A DNA stretch of 64,000 bases from SXXZ01 sp041177965 (GCA_041177965.1 JBEGWF010000191.1:1-64000); one strand, 5' to 3'. Numbered from the stretch's first letter, positions 7,607-16,378 are shown. Numbers and translations are program-made. The notes: generated by a model from the sequence alone, not told the origin.

Positions 7607-7969
7607 ATGCTTGTCCATCTGCTGAAATCCAAACTGCACCGGGCCACCGTCACCGCGGCGAGCCTCGACTACGAAGGAAGCCTCACCATCGCCGAAGACC
7701 TGATGGAGCGAGCCGGCCTGAGACCCTACGAGCGGATCCTCTGCGGCAACATGGCCAACGGGGCCCGTTGGGAGACCTACGCCATCCGGGGGCCGCGGGG
7801 TTCCGGGGCCATCGAGCTGAACGGTGCGGTGGCGCACCTGGGCAAGGCCGGGGACCGGCTCACCATCATGTCGTTCGCCGAGGTCGACGATGCTTGTGCG
7901 GCCGAATGGAGACCCCGGGTGATCGTCCTCGACACCGCCAACCGCATCGTGAACGAGCGGGGCATCTGA
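7607..7969 (+). CDS. panD: Aspartate 1-decarboxylase
   Basis: A 120-residue proenzyme that makes beta-alanine from L-aspartate for pantothenate and coenzyme A. The N-terminus LLKSKLHRATVT contains the conserved active-site Lys9 region. Gly24-Ser25 in DYEGSL is the self-cleavage site that creates the pyruvoyl cofactor, at the same numbering as in Escherichia coli. Tyr and Arg substrate residues (ERILCGNMANGARWETY) and the AVAHLGKAGDRLTIMSF core follow. Length and motif spacing are standard. The ATG has a GGAG ribosome-binding site. No panB or panC is adjacent. Confidence 0.97.
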   Translation: MLVHLLKSKLHRATVTAASLDYEGSLTIAEDLMERAGLRPYERILCGNMANGARWETYAIRGPRGSGAIELNGAVAHLGKAGDRLTIMSFAEVDDACAAEWRPRVIVLDTANRIVNERGI

Positions 7970-7980
7970 TCGGTCCCCTC

Positions 7981-8002
7981 CGCACCCGGTCGACCCGGTG
8001 CG
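7981..8002 (+). terminator. Hairpin after panD
   Basis: CGCACC/GGTGCG stem enclosing a self-complementary GGTCGACC core, starting 12 bases after the stop codon. No T tract. Confidence 0.4.
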
Positions 8003-8097
8003 TCCACGGCTTCGGATGAATTTCGTGTTGGTCTGGAGGACCTCCGCGGCGCATAGTTCCCGACCGCCCACACCGGGTGGTGCATTTTGAGCCGATC

Positions 8098-9918
8098 ATG
8101 AGAGACGAACTTGAGAAACTGGTTGCCGCCGGGAAGATCCAAAAAATCCATGTCGATCCCCTGATCCAACTGACCGAGGCGGGCTTCTGCCACCATCGGA
8201 GCTGGGGTTTCGGCCGCATCGTCTCGGTGGACCTCGCCCTGGGCCGCCTGAACATCGACTTCACGACCAAGGCCGGACACTCGATGGATCTGGCCTTCTC
8301 CGCAGAATCCCTCAAGCCCATAGGCAAGGACCACATCCTGGCCCGGAAGGCCCTCGACCTCGACGGCCTGCGTCGTGAGGCGGCGCTGCACCATCTGGCG
8401 GTCGTCAAGCTCGCCCTCGGCAGCTTCGGGGGCTCGGCCACGGTCGACCAGATCCAGAACATCCTGAAGGACGTCATCGGCAGCGACTGGAAGAAGTGGT
8501 GGGAGGTCGCCCGCTCCGAGATGAAGAAGGACGGGCATTTCACGGTTCCCCTGAAGAAGACCGAGCCGATCCTCTACCAGCAGTCCGAGATCAACATCGG
8601 CCAGCGGTTGGCCAATGAATTCCGGTCCGCCAAGGGGCTGAAGGCCCGGGTGGCGGTGGCCTCCGAGATCCTCAAGAGCGTCGCCGACATCAACGACAAG
8701 GCGGTGATCACCGAGATCGTCGGCATGCTCGAGGGCGACATCAACAACCACGTGGTGACCATGCCGTCCCTCGCGCTCGAGGGGGTGTTCGTCCGCGACG
8801 ACCTGAAGAAGGCGGCGGCCCTCGAGCTTCCCGAGGGACCGGTCACCGCCCGCGAGATCCTCGCCAACCAGTCCAAGCTGGTGGAGTTCTTCAACGACCT
8901 GCCCGCGGCCAAGCATCGCCGGGCCCTCGAGGCCCTCCGCGATTCGGTGCCCGACTGGGGCGCCAAGCTCATCCTCATCATCAACAACGTCAGCGCGAAG
9001 CTGGCCGGCGAGTGCGCCCGCCTGCTGCTGATCGAGAATCGCGGTCAGCTGCTGAAGCAGGAGTTGATGCGCCTGGTCAGCCAGCACGGCGCGAGCAGCG
9101 AGCTGCTGCTCTGGCTGGGCAAGGAGCGCGGCGACCATTTCGCGGACATCCTCGGGCCCGAGGTGTTCCGGGCCATGCTCACCGCCATGGAGCGGGATGC
9201 CTTCAACGAGAAGCGCTCGAACCGCCTGCACGACTTCATCCTCGATGACATGAAGCTGCTGCCGGAGCTGATCGAGTCGGCCGACATCGAGGTCATCCGC
9301 GACCTGACCCGCAGCCTCCAGCTGTCCCCGAGCTTCGACGACATGGACAAGCGGTCGCTGTTCGCCCGCATCGTCAAGGCCTACCCGGCGATCCAGGAGA
9401 TGATCACCGGCGAGAACAAGAAGGAGGACCACAGCTTCCTCGTCAGCTGGCCCAGCCTCCAGCGGCGTCAGGAGGAGTACCAGGACCTCGTCGCCAAGCG
9501 CATCCCCGCCAACGTCAAGGACATCGCGTTGGCCCGCAGCTACGGCGATCTCCGCGAGAACCACGAATACAAGTCGGCCAAGGAGATGCAGCGGGTGCTT
9601 CAGCGACGCAAGGCGGAGCTGGAGCGCGACCTCGGTCGCGCCCGGGGCACCGACTGGGCCAACGTCCGCACCGATGTGGCCGGACCCGGCACGGTGCTGC
9701 ACGTGAGCGAGCTCACCAGCGGCACCAAGGAGCGCTTCTATCTGCTGGGTGCCTGGGATGGCGACCCCGACAAGAACATCCTCAGCTACCTGACTCCGTT
9801 CGCGAAGATCTTCCTGGGCCAGCCTGTCGGGGCCGAGGTGACCTTCAGTTCCGAGGGCCAGTCCAAGCGGTACCGCATCGACGGCATCACGGCCTACGTG
9901 CCGGCGCCGGCCGCGTAG
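8098..9918 (+). CDS. GreA/GreB-type transcription factor domain with long N-terminal extension
   Basis: A 606-residue protein. The last roughly 170 residues are GreA-like. They hold the coiled-coil signature ALARSYGDLRENHEYKSAKE near residues 478-497, whose acidic tip residues stimulate RNA cleavage in backtracked RNA polymerase, followed by a C-terminal FKBP-like polymerase-binding domain. The preceding 430 residues are mostly helical and of unknown function, with an early GFCHHRSWGFGRI segment that resembles a small beta-barrel. GreA itself is about 158 residues, so this is a fused or extended form of a kind seen in Verrucomicrobia. ATG 8098 is chosen; an in-frame GTG at 8077 would add 7 residues. 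A hairpin separates it from the NusG-like gene downstream. Confidence 0.85.
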   Translation: MRDELEKLVAAGKIQKIHVDPLIQLTEAGFCHHRSWGFGRIVSVDLALGRLNIDFTTKAGHSMDLAFSAESLKPIGKDHILARKALDLDGLRREAALHHLAVVKLALGSFGGSATVDQIQNILKDVIGSDWKKWWEVARSEMKKDGHFTVPLKKTEPILYQQSEINIGQRLANEFRSAKGLKARVAVASEILKSVADINDKAVITEIVGMLEGDINNHVVTMPSLALEGVFVRDDLKKAAALELPEGPVTAREILANQSKLVEFFNDLPAAKHRRALEALRDSVPDWGAKLILIINNVSAKLAGECARLLLIENRGQLLKQELMRLVSQHGASSELLLWLGKERGDHFADILGPEVFRAMLTAMERDAFNEKRSNRLHDFILDDMKLLPELIESADIEVIRDLTRSLQLSPSFDDMDKRSLFARIVKAYPAIQEMITGENKKEDHSFLVSWPSLQRRQEEYQDLVAKRIPANVKDIALARSYGDLRENHEYKSAKEMQRVLQRRKAELERDLGRARGTDWANVRTDVAGPGTVLHVSELTSGTKERFYLLGAWDGDPDKNILSYLTPFAKIFLGQPVGAEVTFSSEGQSKRYRIDGITAYVPAPAA

Positions 9919-9942
9919 GCCCCGTCTTCCCACACCCCGGAT

Positions 9943-9963
9943 GGCCGGTCCCGGCGACCGGCC
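9943..9963 (+). terminator. Hairpin between the GreA-type gene and the NusG-like gene
   Basis: Perfect 8-bp stem GGCCGGTC/GACCGGCC with a 5-base loop, followed by a short T-containing stretch (GGTTTCCTTGG). It may terminate the upstream transcript or attenuate entry into the NusG-like gene. Confidence 0.5.
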
Positions 9964-9980
9964 GGTTTCCTTGGCGTCCC

Positions 9981-10529
9981 ATGGAACTCGACCGATCCGA
10001 CATGATCGATTCGGAGGATCCGGTGCTGCTCCAGCCGGAGTGGACCGAGGTGCTCTGGTATGTGGCCCACACCCGGCCCCGGGCCGAGAAGAAGCTGGCC
10101 GCATTCTGCCTCGAACAGGGGTTCGAGCACCGCCTGCCGCTGTATCCGAGCGTCAAGACCTATGTGCGCAAGCGGGTGGTGTTCGAGAAGCCGCTGTTCC
10201 CCGGCTACATGTTCGTCCGGATCCAGCGACGGCATCGCCAGACACTGGTCCAGAACCGGTACGTGGCGAACTTCCTGGAGGTGCCCGACCAGGAGGAGTT
10301 CGTGGGTCAGCTCGAGGACATCTACCGTGCCCTCGAGGCCCGGGTGGAGATCCAGGTCTGCCCGGAGATCAAGCCGGGTCTGCAGGTCCGCATCAAGTCG
10401 GGTCCGATGAGGGGCACCGAGGCGTGGGTGGAGAGCCGTTCCAAGATGTCCGATGTCCACCTGAGGCTCGATTTCATCGGGCAGGCCGTGGTGGCCAAGA
10501 TCCAGGCCGATGACCTCGAACTCGTCTGA
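9981..10529 (+). CDS. NusG/RfaH-like transcription antitermination factor
   Basis: A 182-residue protein with a NusG N-terminal domain beginning VLWYVAHTRPRAEKKLAAF near residue 24, the usual start of NusG paralogues. A KOW motif follows (IKPGLQVRIKSGPMRGTEAWV, near residues 130-150). The N-domain includes RVVFEKPLFPGYMFVRI, as in RfaH and UpxY proteins, which bind paused RNA polymerase and promote elongation through long, often polysaccharide, operons. The housekeeping NusG normally sits between secE and the L11 gene, which are absent here, so this is a specialised paralogue. Its 3' end overlaps rsmB by 20 bases. Its target operon is unknown. Confidence 0.88.
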   Translation: MELDRSDMIDSEDPVLLQPEWTEVLWYVAHTRPRAEKKLAAFCLEQGFEHRLPLYPSVKTYVRKRVVFEKPLFPGYMFVRIQRRHRQTLVQNRYVANFLEVPDQEEFVGQLEDIYRALEARVEIQVCPEIKPGLQVRIKSGPMRGTEAWVESRSKMSDVHLRLDFIGQAVVAKIQADDLELV

Positions 10530-11847
10530 ACCCACGCCGCGGTCCCGGCCGTTGCCGCCGCCCACGGCGCGATCGGTGGCCTTGGAGATCCTCCTCCAGC
10601 GCGAGGCGCCCGGCGATTTCCTGGAGCACCGCCTCGATCAGGTCCCCGGTATGCAGGGCCTTTCGGAGCCGGATCGCCGCCTGGCCCGAGAGATCGCCTT
10701 CGGCGTGTTGCGCAACCGCTCCGCGCTCGACCACCTCGTCGCCCGGCGGACCGACGGTCGGCCCCAGCGTCCGGTGCTTCGTGGCATCCTCCAGAGCGCC
10801 CTGTACCAGCTGCTGTTCCTCGACCGGGTTCCCGACCATGCGGTGGTGAACGAGGCCGTGTTGTTGGCCCGGCAGCGGGGGTTCTCGGCGCAGAGCGGAT
10901 TCGTCAATGCCGTGCTGCGCGGGGTCACCCGTGAGAAGGAGGCCTGCCGTCAGATGATCCAGGCGTTGAAGCAGGCGAATCCGGCGCTCGGTTGGTCCCA
11001 TCCGGAATGGTTGGTCGACCGGTGGGCCGCGGTCCTCGGTGCCGAGGATCTCCAGCGCCTGCTGGCCTGGGACAACACCGCCCCGACCTCCTACGCGAGG
11101 GTCCACCGGCTTCGGATCAGCCCGCAGGAGCTGTCGGAGCGTTGGAAGGCCGAAGGGGTCGAGGCGACTCCGGTGCCGGTCGACTGGACCGACCCCGACA
11201 CCGTCTTCGCGTTGGACCGTCATCCCGTGCTGGAGACCCTCGGCTCCTTTCGCGAAGGTGGGTTCTACGTCCAGGATCCGAGCACCCTGATGGCGGTGCG
11301 GTTGCTCGACCCCCAACCCGGTGAACGCATCCTCGACCTGTGCGCGGCCCCGGGCGGCAAGACCCTGGCGATCGCGGACCGGTTGCAGGCCCGGGGGACC
11401 GTGGTGGCCCACGACGCCCACCCGGGCCGGCTTGGACTGGTCCGTGAGAATGCCCGACGCCTGGGGGCCGAAGGCGTCGAGATTTGTCCCGACCCAGAGC
11501 TGGGTGGGCCCGGAGTCCTGTTCGACCGGGTGCTGGTGGATGCCCCGTGCTCGAACACCGGCGTGCTCCGGCGGCGCGTCGAGCTTCGCTGGCGCCTCGA
11601 ACCCCGGGAGATCCCGCGGTTGGCTGCCGGGCAGATCCGTCTGCTCGGCAACGCGGCCCGGCGGGTCCGTCCGGGTGGCGTCCTGGTGTACAGCACCTGC
11701 AGCATCGAGCCCGAGGAGAATGAGCAGGTGGTCGAGGCCTTCCTCCGGGACCACCCGGGATGGATCGAGGTGGCCCGCCGGGCCCTCCATCCGGTGAGGG
11801 ATCGGGTCGATGGCGCCTTCGCTGCGAGATTCGTCAGACCCACCTGA
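10510..11847 (+). CDS. rsmB: 16S rRNA (cytosine-967-C5)-methyltransferase
   Basis: A 445-residue enzyme. Residues about 20-150 form the NusB-like RNA-binding domain (ARSVALEILLQREAPGDF, then LAREIAFGVLRN). The SAM-binding motif LDLCAAPGGKTLAIADRL is near residue 274. The two cysteines of the m5C mechanism are Cys347 in VDAPCSNTG and the catalytic Cys397 in YSTCSIEPEENEQVV. Length is normal for RsmB. The C-terminus, DGAFAARFVR, replaces the common DGFFAA tail. The start overlaps the upstream NusG-like gene by 20 bases, so translation may be coupled. It methylates C967 of 16S rRNA. Confidence 0.94.
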   Translation: MTSNSSEPTPRSRPLPPPTARSVALEILLQREAPGDFLEHRLDQVPGMQGLSEPDRRLAREIAFGVLRNRSALDHLVARRTDGRPQRPVLRGILQSALYQLLFLDRVPDHAVVNEAVLLARQRGFSAQSGFVNAVLRGVTREKEACRQMIQALKQANPALGWSHPEWLVDRWAAVLGAEDLQRLLAWDNTAPTSYARVHRLRISPQELSERWKAEGVEATPVPVDWTDPDTVFALDRHPVLETLGSFREGGFYVQDPSTLMAVRLLDPQPGERILDLCAAPGGKTLAIADRLQARGTVVAHDAHPGRLGLVRENARRLGAEGVEICPDPELGGPGVLFDRVLVDAPCSNTGVLRRRVELRWRLEPREIPRLAAGQIRLLGNAARRVRPGGVLVYSTCSIEPEENEQVVEAFLRDHPGWIEVARRALHPVRDRVDGAFAARFVRPT

Positions 11848-11901
11848 ATCCCGAACCTCCCCTCGAACCAGATCTCCGAACCGCCCCCGACCTTCCCAAC
11901 C

Positions 11902-12369
11902 ATGCTCCACGCCACCCTGAACAGTCCCGAGACCTGGTCTCCCTTCCTGCGGTCGAATCCCGTCTGGACCCTGTGCCTCGACTGGTTGCGTACCCTCACC
12001 CCGGAAATGCCGCTCGGCACCCATGAGCTCGACGGGCCGACCGTGCACGCGTCGGTCCAGGAGTACATCACCCAGGCCCGCGAACTCTGCCGCTTCGAAA
12101 GCCACCGGGAGCACATCGACATCCAGTACACCATCGCCGGCATCGAGACCATCGACTGGATCCAGCGCGATGGCCTGACTCCCGACGGCCCGTTCGGCAA
12201 CGACGTCCAGTTCTGGCATCCCGCGGCCGACCACACCCCGATCACCCAGGCGGCGGGCCGGTTCTCGATCTTCTTCCCGGCCGACGCCCATCGACCGAAG
12301 GTGATCCACGGCGAGCCGACCCTGATCCGCAAGGTGGTGATCAAGATCCCGGTCCACCGGATCGGTTGA
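11902..12369 (+). CDS. YhcH/YjgK/YiaL (DUF386) family protein
   Basis: A 155-residue single-domain cupin-like protein. The family features seen are RFESHREHIDIQYTIAGIE (residues about 72-90), whose His and Glu side chains bind metal in known structures, and IFFPADAHRPKVI near residue 130. Relatives include EbgC (beta subunit of the evolved galactosidase), YiaL and NanQ, an N-acetylneuraminate anomerase, so a sugar-anomer or sugar-binding role is likely. It is the last plus-strand gene before the convergent queD. The spacing from rsmB (54 bases) leaves open whether they are co-transcribed. The specific sugar is unknown. Confidence 0.88.
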   Translation: MLHATLNSPETWSPFLRSNPVWTLCLDWLRTLTPEMPLGTHELDGPTVHASVQEYITQARELCRFESHREHIDIQYTIAGIETIDWIQRDGLTPDGPFGNDVQFWHPAADHTPITQAAGRFSIFFPADAHRPKVIHGEPTLIRKVVIKIPVHRIG

Positions 12370-12399
12370 CTGCGGATCCGGGGCCGTGGGCTCCGGGTG

Positions 12400-12756
12400 T
12401 CAGCGCCCGCGGTACACGCAGCGGGAGGTGCACGTCTCTGCGATCACCAATTCGCAGAGGAGCGGCAGCCGTGGCTTCAGTTCGTTCCAGATCCAGACCG
12501 CCAGTCGCTCGCTGGTGGGGTTTTCGAGGCCCGGGATCTCGTTCAGGTAATGGTGGTCGATCCGGTCTTGGATCGGTTGGAAGGCCGCCTTGAGGTCGGC
12601 GTAGTCCATGACCCATCCGGTGTCGTCCCCGACGGGCCCGTCGATCACGACTTCGATCCGCCAGCTGTGCCCGTGCAGGCGGGCGCATTTGTGGCCGACG
12701 GGGACGTGGGGAAGGCGATGGGCGGCTTCGATCTGGAAGGTTTTGCGGAGTTCCAT
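12400..12756 (-). CDS. queD: 6-carboxytetrahydropterin synthase (QueD/PTPS family)
   Basis: A 118-residue enzyme of the 6-pyruvoyl-tetrahydropterin synthase fold. Zinc ligands are His13, His28 and His30 (AAHRLPH and RLHGHSW) and the catalytic Cys is Cys24. The C-terminal substrate Glu lies in VIAETCTSRCVYRG. Size and motifs fit QueD, which converts dihydroneopterin triphosphate into 6-carboxytetrahydropterin for queuosine and other 7-deazapurines. No queC, queE or queF is adjacent. It follows the LuxC-like gene by 24 bases on the same strand and is probably co-transcribed, with no obvious pathway link. Confidence 0.92.
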   Translation of the reverse strand: MELRKTFQIEAAHRLPHVPVGHKCARLHGHSWRIEVVIDGPVGDDTGWVMDYADLKAAFQPIQDRIDHHYLNEIPGLENPTSERLAVWIWNELKPRLPLLCELVIAETCTSRCVYRGR

Positions 12757-12780
12757 TGGAGGAAAGGGGAGGGTGGGGAA

Positions 12781-14202
12781 TCAGGTCTCGAGATCGGTCC
12801 AGGTGACCAGGTCGCCGAGGGCGGGGCGGCCGTCGTGACGCCAGGCGGCCGGGGGTTCCTGCATGCGCCCGATGGGACAGATCCGGCTCGAGCCCCAGCG
12901 GGCCAGTTGCCGGGCGATCTCGGGCAGACGGTCGTCGGGCGCGGCCACGGCGACCGTGGACACCTGGTGCCGGAAGGGTTCGGCGAACCGGAGGATCTCG
13001 TCCCACTGGCGGATCGGCTTCAGTTCGATGAAGCGATGGAGGCAGGAGGGCTGGAAGCGGGCATCATGATTGAGCACCACGGTCCAGGCCGTCGACTCCT
13101 GGCTGGCCCAGAGCCGCACCGTGGCGGGCGGCTCGAAGAACAGCGACCGGTTCAGGTTGCGCTCGGTCATCGAGGCCACCGCGGCCGCCCTCAATTCGAA
13201 CGTGCTGCGGCGCGACTGGATGAGTGCCGACTCGGCGACCCCGAGGGTACCGCGGGGTTCGATCGCCTCGCGGCGGTCCAGTTCTGCGGCCAGTTCCTCG
13301 CCCAGGGTCTCGGCACTGCCGGTGACATCCTCCTCGACGTAGAAGGCGTGGGGCGAGAGGCATCCGAGCTGGTTCCAGGCGGTGATGTCATCGGCCATGG
13401 CGCGCACCAGGCGCTTTCGGGAATACGGCCCCAGCGACTCCTTGGCCACGAGTCCGAGACTGATGCGGTGACCGTAGCCCACGAAACGGGTGCGGGCCGG
13501 GATCCGCGGCCGGACTTCCTCGAGCATGGCGTCTCCGCCGGTGGCCGTCACGCAACCCGCCTCGGCGAACAGCAGGTCCTCCCATTCGCGGGCATGCCGT
13601 TCCCCGTGGCTCCAGCACACCAGTTCCATGCAGGCGCCGAGCTTCGACTCGGTGGCCGCGAGCGAGTGGGCGAACAGGCGCGGAAACAACGAGGCGTCGC
13701 GCGGGCATTTGACGATCTGCGCCGAGCGGGTGATCAACCCGAGGATCATCGAGAACAGCGCCGGGTTCGGCAGGTTCCCGGCCGTGAGGTGCACCATCAA
13801 TTCGGGCCCCACCGCGAGCGAGGTCCGGCCGGTCCGGTGTTCGGCGGGACCGGCCCCGAAATCGTCGAGGCGGCGGGTGTCGCCGAGGTCCTGGGCGATC
13901 AGGGCCTCGAGGGACTCCACGGTGATCGACCGGAAGAAGGTGTCGAGACCGCGGGCCAGGGTGGCCGGACTCCAACCGGTCTCCTTCGGACCTTCGCGCA
14001 GGGCCAGGGCCCGGAATCCATTGTCGGGTTCCAGCCACTGTTCGGCGGTGTGGGCGATCATCTCGACGACCGCGCGGGTGCGTTGGCGCACGAGCCATTC
14101 GTTGCGGTTGCGGCGCACCGCGAAACTGGCCTGTCGCAGCGTCTCGGCGGTGAGTTGGAGCTCGGGCCCCAGGTCGGCGAGGAACAGTTGGTGGAGATTC
14201 AT
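12781..14202 (-). CDS. LuxC-like acyl-CoA/acyl-protein reductase
   Basis: A 473-residue member of the LuxC family, which reduces enzyme-bound or CoA-activated fatty acyl groups to aldehydes with NADPH. The catalytic Cys281 is in AWNQLGCLSPHAFYVEE. The Rossmann region includes HLTAGNLPNPALFSMI near residue 139, typical of LuxC. Seven bases separate it from the LuxE-like gene upstream, which could supply the acyl group, so the pair reconstitutes the reductase half of the luminescence fatty-acid reductase complex. No luciferase (luxAB) or luxD gene is present, so the aldehyde presumably serves another purpose, such as lipid, alcohol or wax formation. Confidence 0.88.
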   Translation of the reverse strand: MNLHQLFLADLGPELQLTAETLRQASFAVRRNRNEWLVRQRTRAVVEMIAHTAEQWLEPDNGFRALALREGPKETGWSPATLARGLDTFFRSITVESLEALIAQDLGDTRRLDDFGAGPAEHRTGRTSLAVGPELMVHLTAGNLPNPALFSMILGLITRSAQIVKCPRDASLFPRLFAHSLAATESKLGACMELVCWSHGERHAREWEDLLFAEAGCVTATGGDAMLEEVRPRIPARTRFVGYGHRISLGLVAKESLGPYSRKRLVRAMADDITAWNQLGCLSPHAFYVEEDVTGSAETLGEELAAELDRREAIEPRGTLGVAESALIQSRRSTFELRAAAVASMTERNLNRSLFFEPPATVRLWASQESTAWTVVLNHDARFQPSCLHRFIELKPIRQWDEILRFAEPFRHQVSTVAVAAPDDRLPEIARQLARWGSSRICPIGRMQEPPAAWRHDGRPALGDLVTWTDLET

Positions 14203-14209
14203 GGCCGCA

Positions 14210-15337
14210 TCAGGGGGTCATCCGGGAGCAACCACGGGGTTCGGCTTCGCCGGCGCGTCCCAGCAATTCGAAGGTCTGGCCGAACCGACGACCGAGGTCT
14301 CCGGTCTCCAGGGCGGCCACCGACCAGACGTTGGCCAGATCGTGGATGCGCAGGATTCCCGGTTCACCCTCAATGGCATCGAGGCCCGTCTCGGGATCGA
14401 TCGTCCGGACGCGGACCCAGGGCGGAAACCGGAAGCGCCCGTCCGAATCGTAGGCCTGCGAGGACAGTTCGCTCATGCCGTATTCGGGGATGATCCGTGG
14501 AGCCCCGAGCCGGCGTGCGATGGCCGCGTGCAGTTCGGTGCGGGGCAGGGAACGCGATCGGCCCTTGTAGCCCCCGGTCTCCAGGACGCGGGACCCCTCG
14601 GGCAAACGGAAGGACAGACCCCGGAGTTCCATCGCGTCGATCAGATGGACGAACAGGAAGGCCGTGCCCAGCACCAGGATCGGGTTCGCGGCCTCGCAGG
14701 CGGCCTCGAGCGCATCGAGGGTGGGCTCCAGGCCCAGTTCCCAGGCTCCGTCGCCGGCCAAACACCCCGTGAAGCCCGAGCCGGGAGCGCCGAAATCCCG
14801 GATCACCACCTCGAGCATGTGGACCAGCGAAGAGTGCGGCACCGACTCGGGGGGAGGGGTCAATGCGAGGCAGGGCGGGCGGAAATTCGGCGGGAATCCC
14901 GGGCCGGTTGCCAGCAGGTGGGCGGCGAACCAGGGTCGCAGCGAATCCTCGTACAGCGCGAGGGAGTCGGCATGGTGGAAGTGCCTGCTCGGGCGCTGGG
15001 CGGTGGTGCCGGAGGAGTGGAACACCCGGGTGCGCTGGTCGGGGGCGATGGCGGTGAATTCGAGGTCCTGGAAGGCCGGGGTGGGCACCGCCGGTATCTC
15101 CAGCCACGAGGAGACCGTTTCCGGTCGTCGTTTCCGGGCGTCGCAGAAGAGGCGATAGGCCGGGACGGTGTCGTATTGGAGACGGAAGAGATCGAGGGCC
15201 ACGCGCTCCCAGGTCTCGGGTCCGGGCGCGGAGGTCGCTCCGCCCCGGGTCGCTTCGGCCGCCTCGGCAGGACGGTTCGTGCCGGGATGCATCAGCCCAC
15301 GGACTCGGGCTGCCAGAAATGAATGGCTGGGGTTCAT
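14210..15337 (-). CDS. LuxE-like acyl-protein synthetase (AMP-forming)
   Basis: A 375-residue ATP-dependent fatty-acid activating enzyme of the LuxE family. The phosphate-binding motif is FHSSGTTAQRPSRHF near residue 120, the glycine/serine loop of AMP-forming enzymes. IIPEYGMSELSSQAYD near residue 280 is the family's adenylate-binding segment, and ALETGDLG near residue 350 carries the conserved Asp. LuxE activates a fatty acid and passes the acyl group through a cysteine to LuxC. ATG 15337 is preferred because GGAAA precedes it; ATG 15370 is also in frame. It is the first gene of a LuxE-LuxC-QueD run. Confidence 0.86.
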   Translation of the reverse strand: MNPSHSFLAARVRGLMHPGTNRPAEAAEATRGGATSAPGPETWERVALDLFRLQYDTVPAYRLFCDARKRRPETVSSWLEIPAVPTPAFQDLEFTAIAPDQRTRVFHSSGTTAQRPSRHFHHADSLALYEDSLRPWFAAHLLATGPGFPPNFRPPCLALTPPPESVPHSSLVHMLEVVIRDFGAPGSGFTGCLAGDGAWELGLEPTLDALEAACEAANPILVLGTAFLFVHLIDAMELRGLSFRLPEGSRVLETGGYKGRSRSLPRTELHAAIARRLGAPRIIPEYGMSELSSQAYDSDGRFRFPPWVRVRTIDPETGLDAIEGEPGILRIHDLANVWSVAALETGDLGRRFGQTFELLGRAGEAEPRGCSRMTP

Positions 15338-15552
15338 GCGGTTTTCCGTGGGGATCCTTGCCGGAGGCATGAACGCCCCGATCGGGAACCCTGTCGGCTG
15401 GTTTTCCGCGACAGCCGTTCCGACGATGTAGGCGAGGTGCGGGCCCTCTGTCCAGCCTTACCGGCAGGCCTTCGACCGGGGGCGGCGGGCAACCCGTGGG
15501 GTTCGCTTCTTGGTTGGAGGCGGCGGGTCACCTGGGATACCGTCCGGCATCC

Positions 15553-16302
15553 ATGAAGGTGCTCATCCTGGCCGCGGGCTACGCCACGCGGTTGTACCCG
15601 TTGACGCTGACCCAGCCCAAGCCGCTGCTGCCCGTCGCGGGCAAGCCCATGATCGACCACGTCATGGACAACCTGGCACCCATCGGTGGCATCGACGAGG
15701 TGTACGTGGTGAGCAACGCGAGGTTCGCGGGCCATTTCTCGCAGTGGTCCGAAGCCTATCGGCAGGCCTCCAACCACCCGTTCCGGTTCTCGGTGATCAA
15801 CGATGGTTCGACCGATGATTCCAACAAGCTCGGGGCCATCGGCGATCTCCATCTGGTGCTGGAGCAGGAGAGGCTCGACGACGATCTGATCGTGGTCGCG
15901 GGCGACAACCTCTTCAGCCAGAGCCTCCGCGGGTTCGGGGAGTATTGCCGTTCCCAGAACGACCCGGTGCTGGGGGTGTACGACGTCGGGAGCCTCGAGC
16001 AGGCGCGCAAATACGGTGTCGTGGACATCGATGGCAACGGGCGGATCACCAGTTTCGTGGAGAAACCCGCCGAACCGGCCAGCACGCTCATCGGCATCGC
16101 CCTCTACTACTATCCGCGTCGACACCTGTCCGCGGTCCGCGAATACATCGCGGCGGGAAACAACCCCGATCAACCCGGTCGGCTGATCCAGTGGCTCCAT
16201 CCCCGTACGCCGGTCATGACCTGGAGCGTGCCCGGCATCTGGTACGACATCGGATCGAAGGAGACTCTGGCCGAGGCCAACCGCATCTTCGCCCGACGCT
16301 GA
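15553..16302 (+). CDS. Sugar-1-phosphate nucleotidyltransferase
   Basis: A 249-residue enzyme with the N-terminal pyrophosphorylase motif LILAAGYATRLYPLTLTQPK and the catalytic Lys region KPLLPVAGKPMIDHV. VVAGDNLFS near residue 116 contains the metal-binding Asp, and FVEKPAEP near residue 170 the second conserved Lys. Such proteins join NTP and sugar-1-phosphate, with glucose-1-phosphate thymidylyltransferase as the closest well-known type, to make precursors of surface polysaccharides. A weak promoter (TTGGAG-N16-GATACC) ends 11 bases before the ATG. It is divergent from the LuxE-like gene and 76 bases upstream of the acyl-CoA ligase. The sugar is unknown. Confidence 0.88.
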   Translation: MKVLILAAGYATRLYPLTLTQPKPLLPVAGKPMIDHVMDNLAPIGGIDEVYVVSNARFAGHFSQWSEAYRQASNHPFRFSVINDGSTDDSNKLGAIGDLHLVLEQERLDDDLIVVAGDNLFSQSLRGFGEYCRSQNDPVLGVYDVGSLEQARKYGVVDIDGNGRITSFVEKPAEPASTLIGIALYYYPRRHLSAVREYIAAGNNPDQPGRLIQWLHPRTPVMTWSVPGIWYDIGSKETLAEANRIFARR

Positions 16303-16378
16303 TCCCCGTCCCGAACCCGATGGTCGGGTCCGCACCCTGTCCCGTTCTCACGGAATACCACCCCAAGAGCATCCAGCC

